From an uncultured Bacteroidota bacterium (GTDB lineage Bacteria > Bacteroidota > Bacteroidia > Flavobacteriales > Flavobacteriaceae): a stretch of 6,062 bases of DNA. The notes beneath the pieces were generated by a model. The model had not been told where the DNA came from. It ran no database searches and saw only the letters and a program-made list of their open reading frames with translations. Shown here one piece after another: positions 5,716 to 6,062 of this stretch. The stretch is from assembly GCA_903819815.1 (NCBI GenBank), contig CAIJFC010000322.1, positions 1 through 6,062 of the forward strand, given 5' to 3'. Position numbers and translations under genes: made by a program. Each line of letters opens with the position of its first letter. The first letter of the stretch is position 1.

Positions 5716-6062
5716 CTACAATATTCTTATTAATGTATACGTTATTCCTGCTGTCCTAAGATCATCCTCCGAATCCCCATAAAACTTACGAGCAAATTCT
5801 TGATTAAATTCTGCCGGTAGAGAATTCCAATAATTTGATGTAAATAGGGGGGCTTTATTCATTCTCAATGGAGTACTCATTAGATTTCCTCCTAAAGCCT
5901 GGATGGCTGCTAAATAACCCGCATTATTCAAACCAATTTCAGAAATTGGATAAACCATTCTTTCTGGTATATCCACATACTCGACACCAACCGATCTGTC
6001 AGGGCTAAAATTTGGTATCAATGGCAAGAGTCTGGTGCGTTTTTGTAAACACCACACATCAT
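5716..6062 (-). CDS. SusD-like outer-membrane glycan-binding lipoprotein, C-terminal end only
   Basis: The frame is open to the window edge, so the N-terminus lies beyond base 6062. The first complete codon is GAT at 6060; the GTG at 6057 is an internal valine, not a start. The 114 visible residues carry the typical SusD/RagB C-terminal passage: PERMVYPISEIGLNNAGYLAAIQALGG, matching the family's (E)RM-YP-SE---N---Y--A----GG pattern, followed by STPLRMNKAPLF. SusD-like proteins cap the SusC TonB-dependent transporter and bind glycans at the cell surface; a susC gene would be expected further upstream. About 48 residues follow STPL and end TYTLIRIL, longer than the short tail many relatives have after this motif. 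The stop at 5718-5716 lies 20 bp before the lipoprotein ATG, so the two are very probably co-transcribed. Confidence 0.85.
   Translation of the reverse strand, partial: DVWCLQKRTRLLPLIPNFSPDRSVGVEYVDIPERMVYPISEIGLNNAGYLAAIQALGGNLMSTPLRMNKAPLFTSNYWNSLPAEFNQEFARKFYGDSEDDLRTAGITYTLIRIL

Noticed and set aside
1..6062. Insertion sequences, CRISPR arrays, tRNA or rRNA genes, and phage or toxin-antitoxin genes.
   Set aside because: No transposase-like frame, terminal inverted repeats, spaced identical repeats or structured RNA signature was seen; all the genes fit an ordinary PUL plus one secreted repeat protein.

Overview
The window looks like part of a polysaccharide utilisation locus (PUL) from a Bacteroidota bacterium, most likely a flavobacterium. 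The evidence is the AT-rich sequence, a SusD C-terminus followed at once by a lipoprotein, A-rich leaders without clear Shine-Dalgarno sites, signal peptides ending in AQ/GQ/TQ, and an FLSC lipobox with acidic residues just after the cysteine. Every gene I can support lies on the minus strand, so transcription runs from high to low coordinates.

Layout in transcription order. (1) At 6062-5716 is the C-terminal end of a SusD-like outer-membrane glycan-binding protein, cut by the window edge. (2) At 5695-4598, 20 bp later, is a lipoprotein with a GH99/WbsX-like fold signature in which both expected catalytic glutamates are replaced. It sits where SusE/SusF-type surface glycan-binding proteins usually sit. 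(3) At 4597-4391 is a 207-bp spacer with no gene. It holds a 14-bp perfect hairpin, a possible Bacteroidota-type promoter and three direct 12-bp repeats, and it probably separates the binding-protein unit from the enzyme unit. (4) At 4390-3074 is a secreted GH71/GH99-like glycosidase that keeps both candidate glutamates. (5) At 3050-798, 23 bp later, is a GH92 alpha-mannosidase. (6) At 785-687, 12 bp after the GH92 stop, is a possible 32-residue membrane peptide. (7) At 595-1 is the N-terminal part of a secreted SBBP-repeat (beta-propeller) protein, truncated by the window edge and probably a separate transcription unit.

How they fit together (inference): GH92 enzymes are exo-alpha-mannosidases and GH99 enzymes act as endo-alpha-mannosidases or mannanases. 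A SusD, a GH99-like lipoprotein, a GH99/71-like enzyme and a GH92 in one run therefore suggest uptake and breakdown of an alpha-mannose-containing glycan such as fungal or algal mannan or N-glycans. The SusD and lipoprotein would capture the glycan at the surface and the two hydrolases would trim it. The most unusual element is the apparently catalytically dead GH99-like lipoprotein, a possible enzyme-derived glycan-binding protein.
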